Positions 23,284 through 36,296 are shown, counted from the first letter of the stretch. The stretch: 64,000 nt of DNA from Isoetes taiwanensis (GCA_021234155.1 JAJEKV010000071.1:2465246-2529245), one strand, 5' to 3'. The notes: generated by a model from the letters alone, not told the origin. Made by a program: numbers and translations.

Positions 23284-24811
23284 ATGGTTACAGAATCTTT
23301 CATCAGTTGGTATAGCGCCTCCCCCCACGTTGCTGAAGTAGATGTCAATATAGTATTCCAAGTATTTCAAAAAGAATTTGACCTTTCAGCAACCCTGAAC
23401 TCCAATCCTTTCTACCAGCAAGTCCTGCAAGAATTCCAAGAGAAAGTTATCCCTAGCTTACAGAAGATACCGCCATGCATAGGGTACTTTGTACCAAGGA
23501 CCGCAATGCAAACAGCCCTCAGTCATGTACCCAATATTGCCAAAGTATTGCGGAACAGAACCAACCGCTTACCAGCCTACATGACCCTAACCAACAATGG
23601 AAAAGTTTTCTTCTCCTACAACACAGCCTTAGCGATATATCTAGTATATAGGGCCGAAACCATAATAGGCGAACCATCAATTCAGCCACTGGAGGTCACA
23701 CCCTTGGACGCAGCAGCAGACGAACGGCTACTGCTGGAGTATGAAGAGACCATAGCAGAAGCATCCGGAGAGAGTGAAAACTCCGAGCAGGAAAGCGAGG
23801 ATGACATAGAGGTGGACCCAGAGGAGGAACGCCACGAAGCGGAACAAGACATCACCCGCTTCGAAGCTGATAGGACCACCCCGAGGATTGCACAACCAAT
23901 CGGGCTGGGAATAACAAGTTTAGCACCAATCATAGTCGAAGGACAAGAATACTTGCTGCTAAATGACATCAAAAACCTCCCCGAATGCAGGGACAGAGGC
24001 TACCGCGTCGACGAACTCCTTCACCATCTACGGAGACAGCCGGATTTAGAAGACTTCATTGACCAAGAAACTGAAGATTTTCCGGTGCAAATACGAGAAG
24101 CAGCTACTTACACAGGACACACCATGTCGGACATTGAAGCTTACGGCGCTATCAGAGGTATGATGACGGAAGAACTCCCTACCGAGGAGGAGTTTAGAGC
24201 ACTTCAAGAGCAGATGGGAATAAGGGGGAAGACAACAAGAGTACTTCAAGGGGAGTCTTCTTCCTCGCAAGAACAGGTAGCAAAATTCCAAGGGAGAGCC
24301 ACAAACCTGACAAGTGTACCTAACGCGGCTTCCGTGATTATAAGGAATTAGTTCAAGTACCCATCGACCAGCCCAAGAGCGCCAAGGCAAGGGGGTACCT
24401 CGAGGGGCACGTGGGAGGAGTAAGGAACAAGACTCAAATATTATCTTCCGCTCCTAACAGACGGTAGAGTAATAATATTTCACAAGCGCTTCAGCCCACA
24501 CGAGGAGAGGAAGTCGCGGATGCTAGTAGCACTTTCGGATTTGGCATGCATGCACGCTTTATCAAAAAAGTCCACCATGTTATTTTGGTGAAGCGGAAAA
24601 CAGCCTTGGGCATTTTCGACTTTGCAGCACTACCACACCTTCGACAAGGTAGGTTATAAAGGACAAACAGCTCATACCTCCCATAGACGGGTGGAAGAGC
24701 TAGCATCCGCCATCCGAGGGGATCAGCAAGGATATACTGTGAACTTGGGAAGTACAAGAGGGTACGCCCAAAGTAAAGAAGTTTTTTGAGGATCACCCGC
24801 ACTATCAAGAA
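23284..24811 (+). CDS. Protein X, unit 3: possible multi-histone-fold protein (3' end damaged)
   Basis: Open for 355 codons (23284-24351), then frameshifted. The family length is about 505 aa by comparison with unit 2. Residues about 24-94 resemble H2B: VFQVFQKEFDL (IFKVLKQ.HPDI in H2B), VLQEFQEKVI (FINDIFEKLA) and MQTALSHVPNIAKVL (IQTAVRLVLPGELAKHAV). Residues about 270-291 resemble H4: IREAATYTGH against IRDAVTYTEH (7 of 10 identical), then MSDIEAYGAIRG against MDVVYALKRQG. Residues 145-195 are strongly acidic. The C-terminus (unit 2) is weakly H2A-like. No other family was recognised. X is on the gag-pol strand, about 158 bp upstream of gag in all three units. The histone reading is a by-eye inference; existence as a gene is much surer. 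Confidence 0.6.
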
Positions 24812-24967
24812 ATCAATGTAATGGAAATCATGACTATCAGATTAAGATATATCGCTATATATATTAATATAAGACCCTTTTGAATTGCATTTCAAAATGT
24901 CTTTTTGGTATCGTTGTCTTAACAATCATATCATTTAAACACCTAATGCAACCAACAAAAGGAACTC

Positions 24968-27477
24968 ATGATAAATGGTGCCAATGTAATATGTGCAAAT
25001 GAGCAGCTAGGAATGTCGACCTTGAGTTCCAAGCCCAAGGCTTATCGACACCTCTCGCACAATTCCAGCCTCTGAACTATTCAAGAGTATTACGACCGAC
25101 ACCGGAAGAAGAAATCTCGCAGATGAGGTCGATCTGCGCAAGAAATCAAAGCCATGCGGTAGGCGTAGGGAAGAAACAAAGCAGGACTAGAATGTATGTG
25201 TCCTGTGAGGCCCGCTCTCAAAGACAAAGGAAAGGAGAAAAAGAGGAACCCACCCCGCATCTTCTAGTTCCAGCTCTTCCCGGACTCCGATTCAAGCTCG
25301 AAGTCCGAGGAGGAAACAAGAAGAACGCCCGAAGGAAGAAAGAATAACTGGAGGGCAGCAAAGGCCAATCCGACTACCGTAAGAAGGTCGATTCGGCTTT
25401 AAGTAATGTTTGAAAGCACGCAAGCCGGAACAGTTTTCCGCGAAAAATAGATCGTGGATGGAAGTCAAGCATGGCTAGACGAGATGAGTGAGTACGGAAA
25501 TGCTTACGGCATGAAAGATAAAGATAAGGGCAGGGTAGCCACCGCTAACTTGAAAGGGGCAGCCCGTATTTGGTGGAGGGGTTATGCTAAAGCCCATGGA
25601 ATGAGCAGAGACAAGTGCAGGTTCACAAAGTTCGCAAGGGCTTTCAAAAAGCACTATGTTCCAAGAGAACACAAGTGCCACCAGATGCAAGCTGCCCACG
25701 ATTGGGTGGGGAACAAACCGCATTTAAAAATATACCGGAAGAGTTCATGAGGTTGAGGCTATATGTGCCAAAACTCAGCGAGAGAAGAGCAGTGGAAGGC
25801 TATGTGGAGGGGTTGAATGAGGACCTACGGAAGATAGTCCGAGCCCTCAACCCACGCTCAGTATCGGAGGCGGAAGCGAAGGCACTGAGCCTACAAGGGA
25901 CAGGGCCTCAGAAAAGTGAACCCAAGCAGTGGTATGACAAAGGAAAACCATATGGAGGTCGAGCCCAAGAGCAAAGGTCCATCACCGCAAAGACACCATA
26001 CACCGGAAATCAATGGAAACAGCCTGCCAGAAAAAAAAGCAGTCAGCTTCAAAGAGAAAGGACAAGGGGAGGCTCAAATTATTCAAAGACAGGGCCAAGC
26101 AGTTCCTCAACTCCATCCCGAAAAGAAAAGCTGGCAGGAATGTATAGAAAAACAGCTTGTGCTTCGGTGTTTCCACTGGGCATAGAACACACAACCGCCC
26201 GCTCAGAATGAATGCAAAGACTTATGAGAGATGGGAGGTTGGGAGACCCCGGCTGCAAGAAGAGGAGGACTAAAGACGCCGACTATATCCATGGTGAGTG
26301 TCACATCTTTGCCGCCATAGACACGTAAAGCGCAGAGAGCCGCATCAAGTAATATCCACGATTGGTAAAATAGCCGCCAAATCTTTTATAGTCCCATATA
26401 GACCGTGGCGCTCCCACAATTTCAGCGCCACCAAGGATGGCACAAATGCTAAAGTTGAAAACACTAAAGTCTAAGCCTGCATCAAGAGGTGTTAGCCACC
26501 GAGCCATCAGCACACGACAATCCAAAGAGGGTGAATTTCAATATAGACTTACGGGTATCAATATTGAAATGGGAGCAGAGATCATGAGCATAGAAAAAAT
26601 ATGACCTCATCATAGGTATGGAATACCTCAATCCGCGAAAGCACAAATAGATTGTGGAGAGCGTAAGGTGAAGCTCACTACCTAAAAAAAAAAATCATAG
26701 AAATCTGAGGTAAGCAAGTGACACCTATAATGCAATGCATGTCGAGTAAGAAATTACTTAGATGCATCAAAAGGGAGCAAGTTGCATACATCTTCAAATT
26801 AGAACTCTGTCAAGAAGAGGCACCGTAAGATAAGGAAGATAAACCAGTAAGCAAACTACCCAAGCAGGTAGCCAAGCTAATAGAGGAATAACATGACTTG
26901 TTCCCCGACGAAATCAAGGAGCTTCTGCCATATAGGGGAGTAGAGTGCGAAATTGCACTCGAACCAGGCACTAAGCCCACGAGTAAGGCACCATATAGAA
27001 TGACAGCCACTTAACCATCGAGAGTTGAAGAAGCAATTGCAAGAGCTATTAGACCTAGGGGTTCATAAGACCTAGTGTCTCTCCGTTCGGAGCCCCCATA
27101 TTATTCGTCAAAAAGAAAGATGGAAGCTTGAGGATGTGTATTGACTATCGTCAATTAAACAAACACACAATCAAGAACAAGTATGCCTTACCCAGAGCGG
27201 ATGACCCGATGGATCAATTACAAGGCGCCAGGGTCTTCTCCAAGATAGACTTAAGGTCTGGATATCATCAAATCAGAATCAAAGAGGAAGATATTCACAA
27301 GACGGCCTTCCGAACAAGATACGGCCACTATGAATTCACAGTCATGCCATTTGGCCTATCAAATGCCCCAGCAACGTTCATGAGACTCATGAACGATATC
27401 TTTCGAGAATTCCTTGACACATTTGTTATCGTGTTCTTCGATGACATTTTGGTGTATAGCAAGTCCTTAGAGGAGCA
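24968..27477 (+). pseudogene. Chromovirus gag-pol, unit 3, 5' part
   Basis: Gag start ATG at 24968. The gag core is readable at 25454-25860 (AARIWWRGYAKAHG). Zinc knuckle and protease are degraded. RT is clean at 27128-27477: [41 protein letters not shown] and [11 protein letters not shown]. Coding is cut at 27477 in SLEEH by a Helitron and resumes at 34260. Confidence 0.8.
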
Positions 27478-27779
27478 CTAGTAATGGTGCCCAGCGTTGC
27501 TGGGCTTATGTTGGGACCTTATAAATGTTTTGGCCGCAATGACGTTCTAGAGGTTTATGAACGCTGAAAACAAACATAGCTCTTTCATGTTACACACTGT
27601 TAATTTGGGAGGGAACACAAATTCGAAATAGCATTCAATACATTGCAAATGTTAAAAGAACTTAATCAATTGGTTCATGACTTGCATATGGGTTGTATGC
27701 TAGAAGCATAATTTCAAAACCAAAATAGTGTTAGCGCGGTCTGTGGTCCACGCCATCGAGACAAGCCATGAAGTCGCAT

Positions 27780-29814
27780 AGGTCAAAGACTGGCTACGGT
27801 GGTGTGCCAGGTGAACCCTCCGCCTTTTTCTCCTTAGGCGAGGGGTGCGCCGTGGGTGCCCTTTGGCCGCTTTTGTTTACGACAGGGCGAGGCAATCGCC
27901 TCGCTTGTTTTTTGCTGCAGTGGAGGAGGGAGTAGTGGATGGGCTTCGGATGCAGGATGGTAGCTAGCAAATTATTAACCAGTTTGCCGATGACACTTTC
28001 CTCTTCTTGGTGGCAGAAGAGAGGAATTTGCAGAATGTGAAGGGTTTGTTGGATACTTTCTCCTTGGCCTCGTGCATTCTTCTCAATTGGGGTAAGTGTT
28101 CCGCATTATGGACCCAAATGACCGCCCCCTTGTTTGGTTTCTATTCCCTTGGAAGGTGCTTCCCAAGTAATGTGTGTACCAAGCTATTGGGTATTCCCTT
28201 TGAGGATGTTTCCATGGGGAGGGTGTGGGATGAGATTTTGTGTGGATTGCGTAAAACACCTCAATTGGTGGAAGGGTAGCAAGTTGTCCATGGTGTAGGA
28301 TCACTATTGCCAAGTCAAGACTTTGTAGCACTCATGTGTATACAAAGATTCGCGATGCTAGCTCCCCGAGGGTAAGATGTGCTTTGGATAAGATTGTTCG
28401 AAATTTTGTGTGGGGCGGGATGATGAAGGGGCGGTCGTTAAAGTGGCGTTTGGTGGAAGTGTCCTCCGCCTGAGGATGGGGGCTTGGCCATTCTCGGATT
28501 TAGCCGCATAGTAAGGTGTTGGTCTCCCCAAGTTTGTTTGGAGCATTCTCGCAGATGTAGCATCTTCTCCCGGTGCGCAAGGCCGCTGTTGCGCTTCTTC
28601 TCGCCATTGTGTGGTGTTTGGGAAGCCGCCTGGCATGTGGAGTTGCCCCGGCATTATTGTATGGTCTCCCGCCTTTCCCACATGCATCCCCTTTTCTCAC
28701 GTGAGTGTTAAGTGGTTTGGGATCATGCGCGGTGCTCTTCCAGCTAGATTGCGCCTCAGTTTATCACCACTTCTCCTTTCTTGTGGGTTCCTTTTACCCC
28801 CGCGACTTGCTCTTTGGCTGCCACCGCATGCTCGACGCAGGCTCGCTGGAGGCGAAGCAATCGCGGCTCACCTTGGAGGATTGGTATTGGGGTGGTCACT
28901 AGCTTCGCGGGGAGTTCTTTTCGAAGCTCGCCACCGAGGGGCGCTGGACCGGGCTATCCGGGAGCACGCGGGCGGGAGTATTCCGCTACACATACCTATA
29001 GTCCTCGTGATGATGTGGTGGTGCGTGTTTGAAGGTTCATCCGATGTTGTGTCTTCTTGCTTTGTGCTGTCTTCTTATCGGTGCTGGCTATTCATGACAC
29101 ATCGCCCCTTCGTGCAAGTGGTCTCGCAGCTTCCGTGTTCTCGATGGCGCCGATTTGATCGGACATGGAGCTCACTTCCCCCACCGAAAAGTTAGGTGCT
29201 TCGCGGCGTGTGGTGCACCGCTGTATCGTGGTGAATGCCCTTGTGAGTCGGTTTAGGCCGGGTGTGAGCCCTCTCGCCCTTGTTGTGGCCTCTTCATCGT
29301 GAGACCGTGGAGCATTGTCCGGTTTTATGCCCTCACTTGCGTCAGCCTGGATTGTTAGGGCTCGCTTCGTGAGATTGACTAGCCGCCAGCTGTCGCTTCA
29401 TGTGTATCCCCGGTGCTTGGCCGCTTTTGTGGCAGCAAGCCTTGCATCCGGCGGCGGGTTTTGCTGGTGTGGCCGATTTGGGAAGCGGGCGCTAGGATCT
29501 TTCGTGGGGATTCAGCAGCCCCGGCAAATTCTCTCCGATTCCCTCGACTCGTGTACAAGCTATTTCAAAGCTTTCTCTCGGGTGTTCCTGAGTAGTAGAG
29601 CGGAAGTTTGCCATTTCCATGACTTCTTGGGTGTTGTAGATGGTGATGGTCGGCTTGTACAACAAAGAGAGTTGCGCTTTTTCCGTGAGTTTGTTGTGGA
29701 GTGTCGAGGTATCATTGCCTCTTTGGGGCAGTTCTCCTTCCTCCTCACTTGCTTTGTAACATTACCATTCTTTTAATATATTGATGACACAGTTCTTCAA
29801 AAAAAAAAAAAAAA
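27780..29814 (+). mobile_element. 5'-truncated L1-type LINE (ORF2 3' part)
   Basis: Frameshifted reading of a non-LTR RT. A GVRRGCPL block lies near 27840, then NQFADDTFLFLVAEE (FADD active site, nt about 27975-28015), and GKCSALW. A zinc-binding RVT-like region lies near 29230-29330 (PCCG...ET.EH-type). A run of 16 A at 29799-29814 marks the LINE 3' end. Truncated and inactive. Confidence 0.7.
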
Positions 29815-30251
29815 CCTTTGTAAAGTGAAGAATAGATGTGTATGCAATAAACGTTGAACTGGTGTAGTTGCAAGAAACAACTTGGAGTTCTTTCTTTCTT
29901 CACTTTCTATTATACTTGGCTTGACGTCTAACATGATATGAAAAATTCCCATTAGACTCTGTCTATCTTGCATAGCATCCATGTGCAAGATAGCACAATC
30001 CCATGCCATGACTAAAATCTCCATGTCAATATGAGTAAAAGCTCCATGTTTTGCATGAAGAATGTGGATGCCTGTATAATTGGAATTAAATTTAATATTA
30101 TGAGTGCAATTATATGGGCAACCTAACACCTCAGCTAGATATCTTTAGACATTTGCATGCATGCATGACAACATGCTGTTTGGTAGGATCAATCGACTCT
30201 GTATTTGAGTATCATTGCTCTAGCAAGACATCACAACATGACAAACCACAT

Positions 30252-30346
30252 AAACCCTTAACAATTACTTACTGATCACATAAACCAGCCAAACTAATTC
30301 CTCATAGAGGCATAAACCAGCCAAAGATGACGGCAAATATTACATA
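30252..30346. repeat. 95-bp direct repeat, copy 1
   Basis: AACCCTTAACAATTACTTAC... recurs at 33129-33223 with a few mismatches, bracketing the tandem repeats and the PPR fragment. Confidence 0.85.
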
Positions 30347-30375
30347 CGGACCACTGCCTGCTCCTAACAATTCCA

Positions 30376-30660
30376 TAACAACCCAAACAACCCTTTAGGG
30401 CGGGAGGGGGTTTTTCCCCCAAACAACCCTTTAGGGCGGGAGGGGTTTTTTTAACCCGGATAGTAATACGCTTGCTGCGCCTCCAATTTGGGTCCCATAG
30501 GCCAATTGGTCTCCGTGGACGATAAAAATTCTATTCTATTCTATTTTTTTTTTAACCCGGATAGTAATACGCTTGCTGCGCCTCCAATTTAGGTCCCATA
30601 GGCCAATTGGTCTTCGTGGACGATAAAAACCATTTTATTTTATTCTATTCTATTCTTTAT
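30376..30660. repeat. Tandem duplications with TAATACGCTTGCTGCG core
   Basis: A GGGCGGGAGGGG/TTTTT block is present twice (about 30376-30450). A unit of about 101 bp, starting AACCCGGATAGTAATACGC, is present twice (from 30453 and 30554), each ending in TTTTA/TTCTA-rich sequence. Confidence 0.75.
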
Positions 30661-31679
30661 TTTTATTTTTTTTTTGTTTAATAGTTTTTTCCATAAGGTT
30701 GCCTACCTTATAATTTATCTAATGTTTTAATTCAAATCATAAGTGTTCTTTTTGTCAAGATTTGTATCTGTGTTCGCATTTGTCTTCCTTTTATAAGTCC
30801 TCTGGGCTACACCCCTGAGCTTGTGCCATAACATTGTCTTTTTATATGATCTATCAAGAAGCACTTCATGCATGATCTCCACTTATTTCTCTGTCATTTC
30901 TAACAACTTTGGTGATTCCATAATTTCCTCTAGATTTGATGTGTACTTCAAGGCTTAAATAAAAAACTTTAAACCTTTAAGTGTGGAGGTAGATTCAATT
31001 TATAAGATTGAGTCCCCATTTCTTACTAATAGAAAATGGACATGCCCACCGTGAAGCTAGCTTCTTGAATTCTACCTCCGCTTACTTGACTTTAATCTTT
31101 AACCAAACTTGGTTTCAAATCTTGAATTCTTGCATATCTTGCCAAAAAGTTATTTACATATTTCTGTTTGAACACCAGGTTGACATGCGTCTAGTGTAAT
31201 AGTGTAAGACATTGATAGTTGTACTTAATCATAAAACAGAGCATCTTTGAAAGTCCACCAAGTGTATGTAGTTTCCCCACTTGGATTCACTACTGCAAAG
31301 TTTCAAGACATAGTTTCTCATGTTCTCAAGGATCCAATTGTTGTGCTTCCCCTGCGCTCCATCTGACCATATGTTTGAGGATGATATGTTTTCTGCATCC
31401 CATGAAGTCTAAAGATCTCCCCCACTTGAATTCACTACTAAAAAGTTTCAAGGCATAGTTTCTCAGCATGGATCCAATTGTTGTGCTCTGAGGATAATAT
31501 GTTTTCCGCATCCTATCAAGTCTAAAGATTTCGTAAATGAATAGCAAGCACTATCTAAGGCTGTATCAGTGGTTCTAAGATCAGATTTTTTATCACACAA
31601 AGCTTCATAGTGGTTTACTTACTCGGCCTAAAAGTACATTGAGGTTTTTTCTCTACCTCAAACTTTTGACATTTTAATG

Positions 31680-33110
31680 ATGCAGAACAAACCCATGAAG
31701 AGAAGCTTGCATCCTCTATGTTCAAAAGCTTGCATCTTCTAAGTTCAAAAGCCACCGAATCCCACAATTTAGAAGCATACTTTGCCACGTCAAGAATCTG
31801 CCAGCATGCCTCTAAGTACCACGTAGTCGGATTCAGCTCTCAATTGCTCATGCAAAACGTAGTTACTTAAGCTTTGGAAGGATTTGAGACATCCAATTTC
31901 CAAACCAAGGATAGAACAAAAGTTCCGTGATAGTTGGTTTTCAATCCAATTTATCATGCGTAACCAAGAATCTTAATACACATTTATTTTTCTGCAGGAA
32001 GATGTTAATCGCTTGATGCACACTCAAATGACCGTGATGCTCACCAATAGCCAAACCTTTAATGGGATCAAGTCGCATGAGTTCCTTCGCTCATTAGACA
32101 TCATGGTTGATGTTAGAGCTGTTAAAACCTATGTGGCTTGTAATCGACCATATAAACCCATCAGAAAATGATTTTCATTGTCTTATGTCCGTAGTCCTTC
32201 TCGCCTGTTATATAGCCTGGGACCAAATCATTTTTGCAAATCATTTTGTCAATCCATCTCGCAAGATTAGCATAGATTTTTGAAATAAGCATATGCCCCT
32301 AAAAAGAGAACCATAATCTAGATCAACAATCTTCATATAGCAATATCCCCAAGACAACATTCTTATACATAGTGTGCATTTAAGAGAGCCATCCAACCGA
32401 TAATATTGTGTTCTTTTGGTCGATCAAGTATTTTCCATGCTTCTTCGAAACAGCCGTCGTCCTTGTAAGGTTGACTATGCAATTATAATGCAATGCATTT
32501 GGTGCCACTCCATAAGCATTCGCCATAAGTCTAAAATGCCAAAGACCTTCATCCACCAAGCCTCGCATGATTGCAGCCATCCGTAATGCCAAGAAATGTC
32601 ACATCGCTTGGCCTTGATTCCATTTCACACGATAACCTCAAAATAACATGATAGCCAATGCCACGTAGCCATGTCGTTCCATACCCAAAGAATCATGGTG
32701 TTCCATGATGCTACATCTCGTTTGGCAGCTCATCAAAACTTCATGCGCTTCTAGCAAGCTTCCACGCCTAAGTACATGTTAATAAGAGTGCTCCCCAATA
32801 TAGCCCACTTCAAACTACCTTTAATAACTTCATTGTGGAGATACCTAGCCTCAAAGATTGCCTCGACAAAACACCACGCTTTGAAGTGCTCAAAAATGTT
32901 ATATTATCGTGCTTTATGCCTTCGCTTTTGCATCCTCCAAAAATACTCCAAGGCAAGAAAGCCTTCATTACACTCCAGCATATCCATCAATCATAGCAAT
33001 TTAAGAGACAATGTCGATCGTAATTTACCAAAGACTTTGCATGCCTCATCCATGTTTTCACACTTACATATCGATGAGTGCGTTCCCCAGAACAGGCTCC
33101 AATTGACAAT
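31680..33110 (-). pseudogene. Pentatricopeptide repeat (PPR) gene fragment
   Basis: Minus-strand reading over at least 32380-33000 shows PPR signatures: GSTLINMY, then EAHEVL, and the terminal-motif region GLVDEGLWHFRLMANAYGVAPNALHYNCIVNL, quoted here in part only. This pattern is typical of plant PLS-class organelle RNA-editing or processing factors. Frameshifts and stops break it. The limit toward 31680 is uncertain. It lies inside the Helitron and is probably captured. Confidence 0.65.
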
Positions 33111-33128
33111 CTCCCATTACAATTACTC

Positions 33129-33223
33129 AAACCCTTAACAATTACTTACTGATCACATAAACCAGCCAAACCAATTCCTCAGAGAGGCATAAACCAGCCA
33201 AAGATGATGGCAAATATTACATA
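33129..33223. repeat. 95-bp direct repeat, copy 2
   Basis: Partner of 30252-30346. Confidence 0.85.
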
Positions 33224-33233
33224 ATGACTAATT

Positions 33234-33789
33234 AATGTTGTTAGCACGCCAAAACCAGACGCGAAAAACGCTTTTTAAGATTTTTGAAGATTTTTAAAAT
33301 TTTTGAAAAAACTTTTAAAAACGATTTTTATATAAAAATACGTTAAAAATCTTTAAAATCCTTAAAAATCCTTAAAATCTTTAAAATCCTTAAAAATCCT
33401 TAGGCTATGATTTTTTTTTTAACCAAATATATGATATTCTTGAACTTATTTATCCTTGTATATAAAATTTTATATTCTTTAACCTCTATAATAGTGTTTT
33501 TCTAAACTTTCTTAAGAGTTGCATGGCAAAAACAAATTTATGATATCTATGTACTTGAACTTAATAGTTTCTAATAGCGTGATAAGTTTCGATGCATTTG
33601 TTGGCATGCTACGCCTTATAACTTGTAGCAAAATGTGCATTCTAACAGTAGCAAATATGTCCAATAAAGCAAAGGTAAAGAATGTGCACTTTTATTTTTA
33701 TTTTTGACTACAAATCATAAAATCCTTTAAAAAACGCGGAGGATTTTATAGAGGTACTTTAAAAAATAAAACGGGTTTTTAACAACATT
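33234..33789. mobile_element. MITE-like insert with 10-bp TIRs
   Basis: Ends AATGTTGTTA (33234-33243) and TAACAACATT (33780-33789). The interior is AT-rich with a run of AAAATCCTTAAAAATCC-type repeats near 33345-33405. No target duplication was recognised, so the boundaries are tentative. Confidence 0.4.
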
Positions 33790-34259
33790 GGGACCACCGG
33801 CCTTTCCTACTTCAGTAAGGGCCGATTGACCATCGCGATGTTCTTACTTCAATGTTGCTCGATTGGACCACATCGATAGCCAAATTTCCATGGGCCCAAA
33901 AATTATGTTAGCTGTCTATGGTGCCTCTGCCGGTCTTAGACGCTAAGCCCATGGCAAGCTTCATGCCTCTGCTTTTCGGATCTCATGAATACAGGAACGA
34001 AGCTTTGGCTCAGAATACGACTGCCTTGGCTTATTAGAACCGACCGCTTCCGCATAATACAAACCGCTCCCGGCAAAATCCGCCACCCCGCTTGCCCCTT
34101 TGCAACCCCTCGCAGCCCGCTGGCTCAATCCGGCCAAGCCTCGCTTTGGCTTTCGCTCTCTGCTTTCACATTATCTCTTCCATTGATTTCATCAAATCTG
34201 GGCCGTCGAAATTTTTAGGGTTTTATGCACGACATACACTAAAACTTTATAATAAAGGA

Positions 34260-36056
34260 TATTCAGCACTTGAGAAGGGTACTTGAGAAGCTGAGAAGAC
34301 ACCAGCTTTATATGGGTTGTTTAAATGTCATTTCGCCAACAAAGAGTGGAATACTTGGGGCATATCATATCGCCAGACGGCATCTTCCACCGATCCCGCA
34401 AAGATCCAAGTAAAGGATTGAATGGCCAGCACCAAAGAACATACATTTAGGTGAGAAGTTTTTTGGGCTTAGCAGATATTATAGAAAGTTCATCAAGAAC
34501 TTTGCTAAGATAAAGACTGTGAACTGACCTTTACCAAGGCGAAAAAGATAAAAGACCTGGTGGCACATTGGCAAAAGAAGGCTCAAGTAGGATTTGAGAA
34601 GTTAAAGGAGGCCTTAACAACCGCCTGCCTTTAACATTGCCTCGATCCGCAGAAGGATGCTTAGTCGAATCGATGCGAAGCAAGATTGCGACGGGAGCAG
34701 CCTTTAATGCAAGAGGAAAGAGTCGAGCATACGATTCAATGAAAGATGAATGACGTAGACCGCAACCCGACACATGATCAAAGAGCTATTGGCGTAGTAA
34801 GAGCTTTTAAAGATCCGATGGACACTATCTATTGGGAAGGAATTTCCACTAGATACCACCACCAGAGGTCGTATAGCATATCTTCACGCAACCATTGTTG
34901 AATTTAAGACAAAGAAGATGGATGGAGTTCCTCAAGAGTACGACTTCTAGGATTGTATACAAGCCGTGGAAACTCAATGTGGTCGCAGACGCTTTATCAA
35001 GGCACCCCTTAACAACAAGGGTGCATTGCAATGCTATATCAACACTTACCGTTGAGTTTGGCAAGAAAATAGAAGAAACGCCGCCAACGTATGACTTCTG
35101 TGAAGTATATAGCCTCTAAAGAGGCAAGAAGGGACAAAGAGAGAGAAGCCTTCAAACATTTTAAGAAGGAAGGAAAGCTTTTGTACCATAAAATAAGTTG
35201 TGTGTGCTCTAATCATCCTGAGTCAAGGTTGATTCTCCATGACACCCACAAATAGCCCAATAGCCGCCAATTTGTGTTTTTACTTTAAAACCTACTTCAA
35301 GATAAGAAGTAGTTACTATTGGCCGTGCATGAAGAAGCAGATAGCAAGGTAGGCGTGAGTGTCACCATGCCAAGAGACCAAAGTGGAACAACCACGACCC
35401 GTGAGCATTAGAGCCATTGCCAGCACTCAAACTCCAAGTGGGGAGATAATAAGCATGGACTTCACATGGGCCCCTAGAACCATAAGGCAAAGATGCCTTA
35501 TCGGTCGTGAGTCCACAAATTGTCGAAGATGGCGACTTTGTGCCTTGAGGAGCACCATTACACGCATTAGACACAGGGGGTGCTATTCTGTAAAGAGAGA
35601 TTTTTAGACTCCATGGGATGCCAAGAGAAATAATCTCTAATAGAGATTTGGAAGTTCATGAGTGCATTCCGCAGATCTCTTCAAGCACCATCGAAAACTA
35701 AATTAAGTCAATGAGCACGCTTATCACCCGCATGTGATGGGTAATTTGAGCGCCACTAATCGATACTCAAGATATATGTGAATTATGTCCGAACAAGCAA
35801 TCAAAGTGGGATGATTTCATTTACTTGGTTGAGTTTGTATACAATAGCACCAAGCAAAGAGTCATCCCAAATGTCGCCGCTTATGATCAACTACGCTATC
35901 GCTGCTTGACACTGCATTAACTTGGCACAACCCCCAGGTTCATTAAGGTAGAAGTATCCCAAACAGATGCTCGCCGATGCAAATAATTGTTGAAGAGCAG
36001 CGAGGATACCTCCTAGCCAGCAGCCCGCAAAAGCATAGCCGACGCAAGAAACAAAG
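34260..36056 (+). pseudogene. Chromovirus pol, unit 3, middle part
   Basis: Continues from 27477: RT thumb, RNase H (near 34650-35000), integrase zinc-binding and core (35150-35900). It is heavily broken by small indels; the only short readable pieces include 34895-35119. Damage relative to units 1 and 2 is densest at CAG/CTG sites. Interrupted at 36057-36064 by a MITE. Confidence 0.75.
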
Positions 36057-36064
36057 CTAAGGGA

Positions 36065-36257
36065 TGGATAGGTTCAATATCAGACGCTTTATACCTTTAA
36101 CACGATGAATTGAATGATACGGGTACAAATTTGCCGTGATAAAACCCAAAAAATACTAAGAAAAACAATTCCGAAAAATTTTCAGACGGGAACAACGGAA
36201 AGCCGTTTTAAAATTTTCCAAGACGCCAAAACAAAGGAAAACCGCTGCATGTAAGAA

Positions 36258-36296
<39 letters not shown>

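Larger units (their letters stand above)
27478..34259 (-). mobile_element. 6.8-kb Helitron inserted in the unit 3 RT
   Basis: On the minus strand it starts TCCTTTATTATAAAG and ends with a hairpin of the form GCCCAGCAACGCTGGGC followed by ACCATTACTAG. The insertion lies exactly between A (27477) and T (34260). Unit 1 carries the same site undisturbed as GGAGCATATTCAGC, so both ends are confirmed by the host gene. No Rep/helicase was recognised. It carries a LINE tail, tandem repeats, a PPR fragment and a MITE-like insert, which is typical of a gene-fragment-capturing non-autonomous Helitron. Confidence 0.9.
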
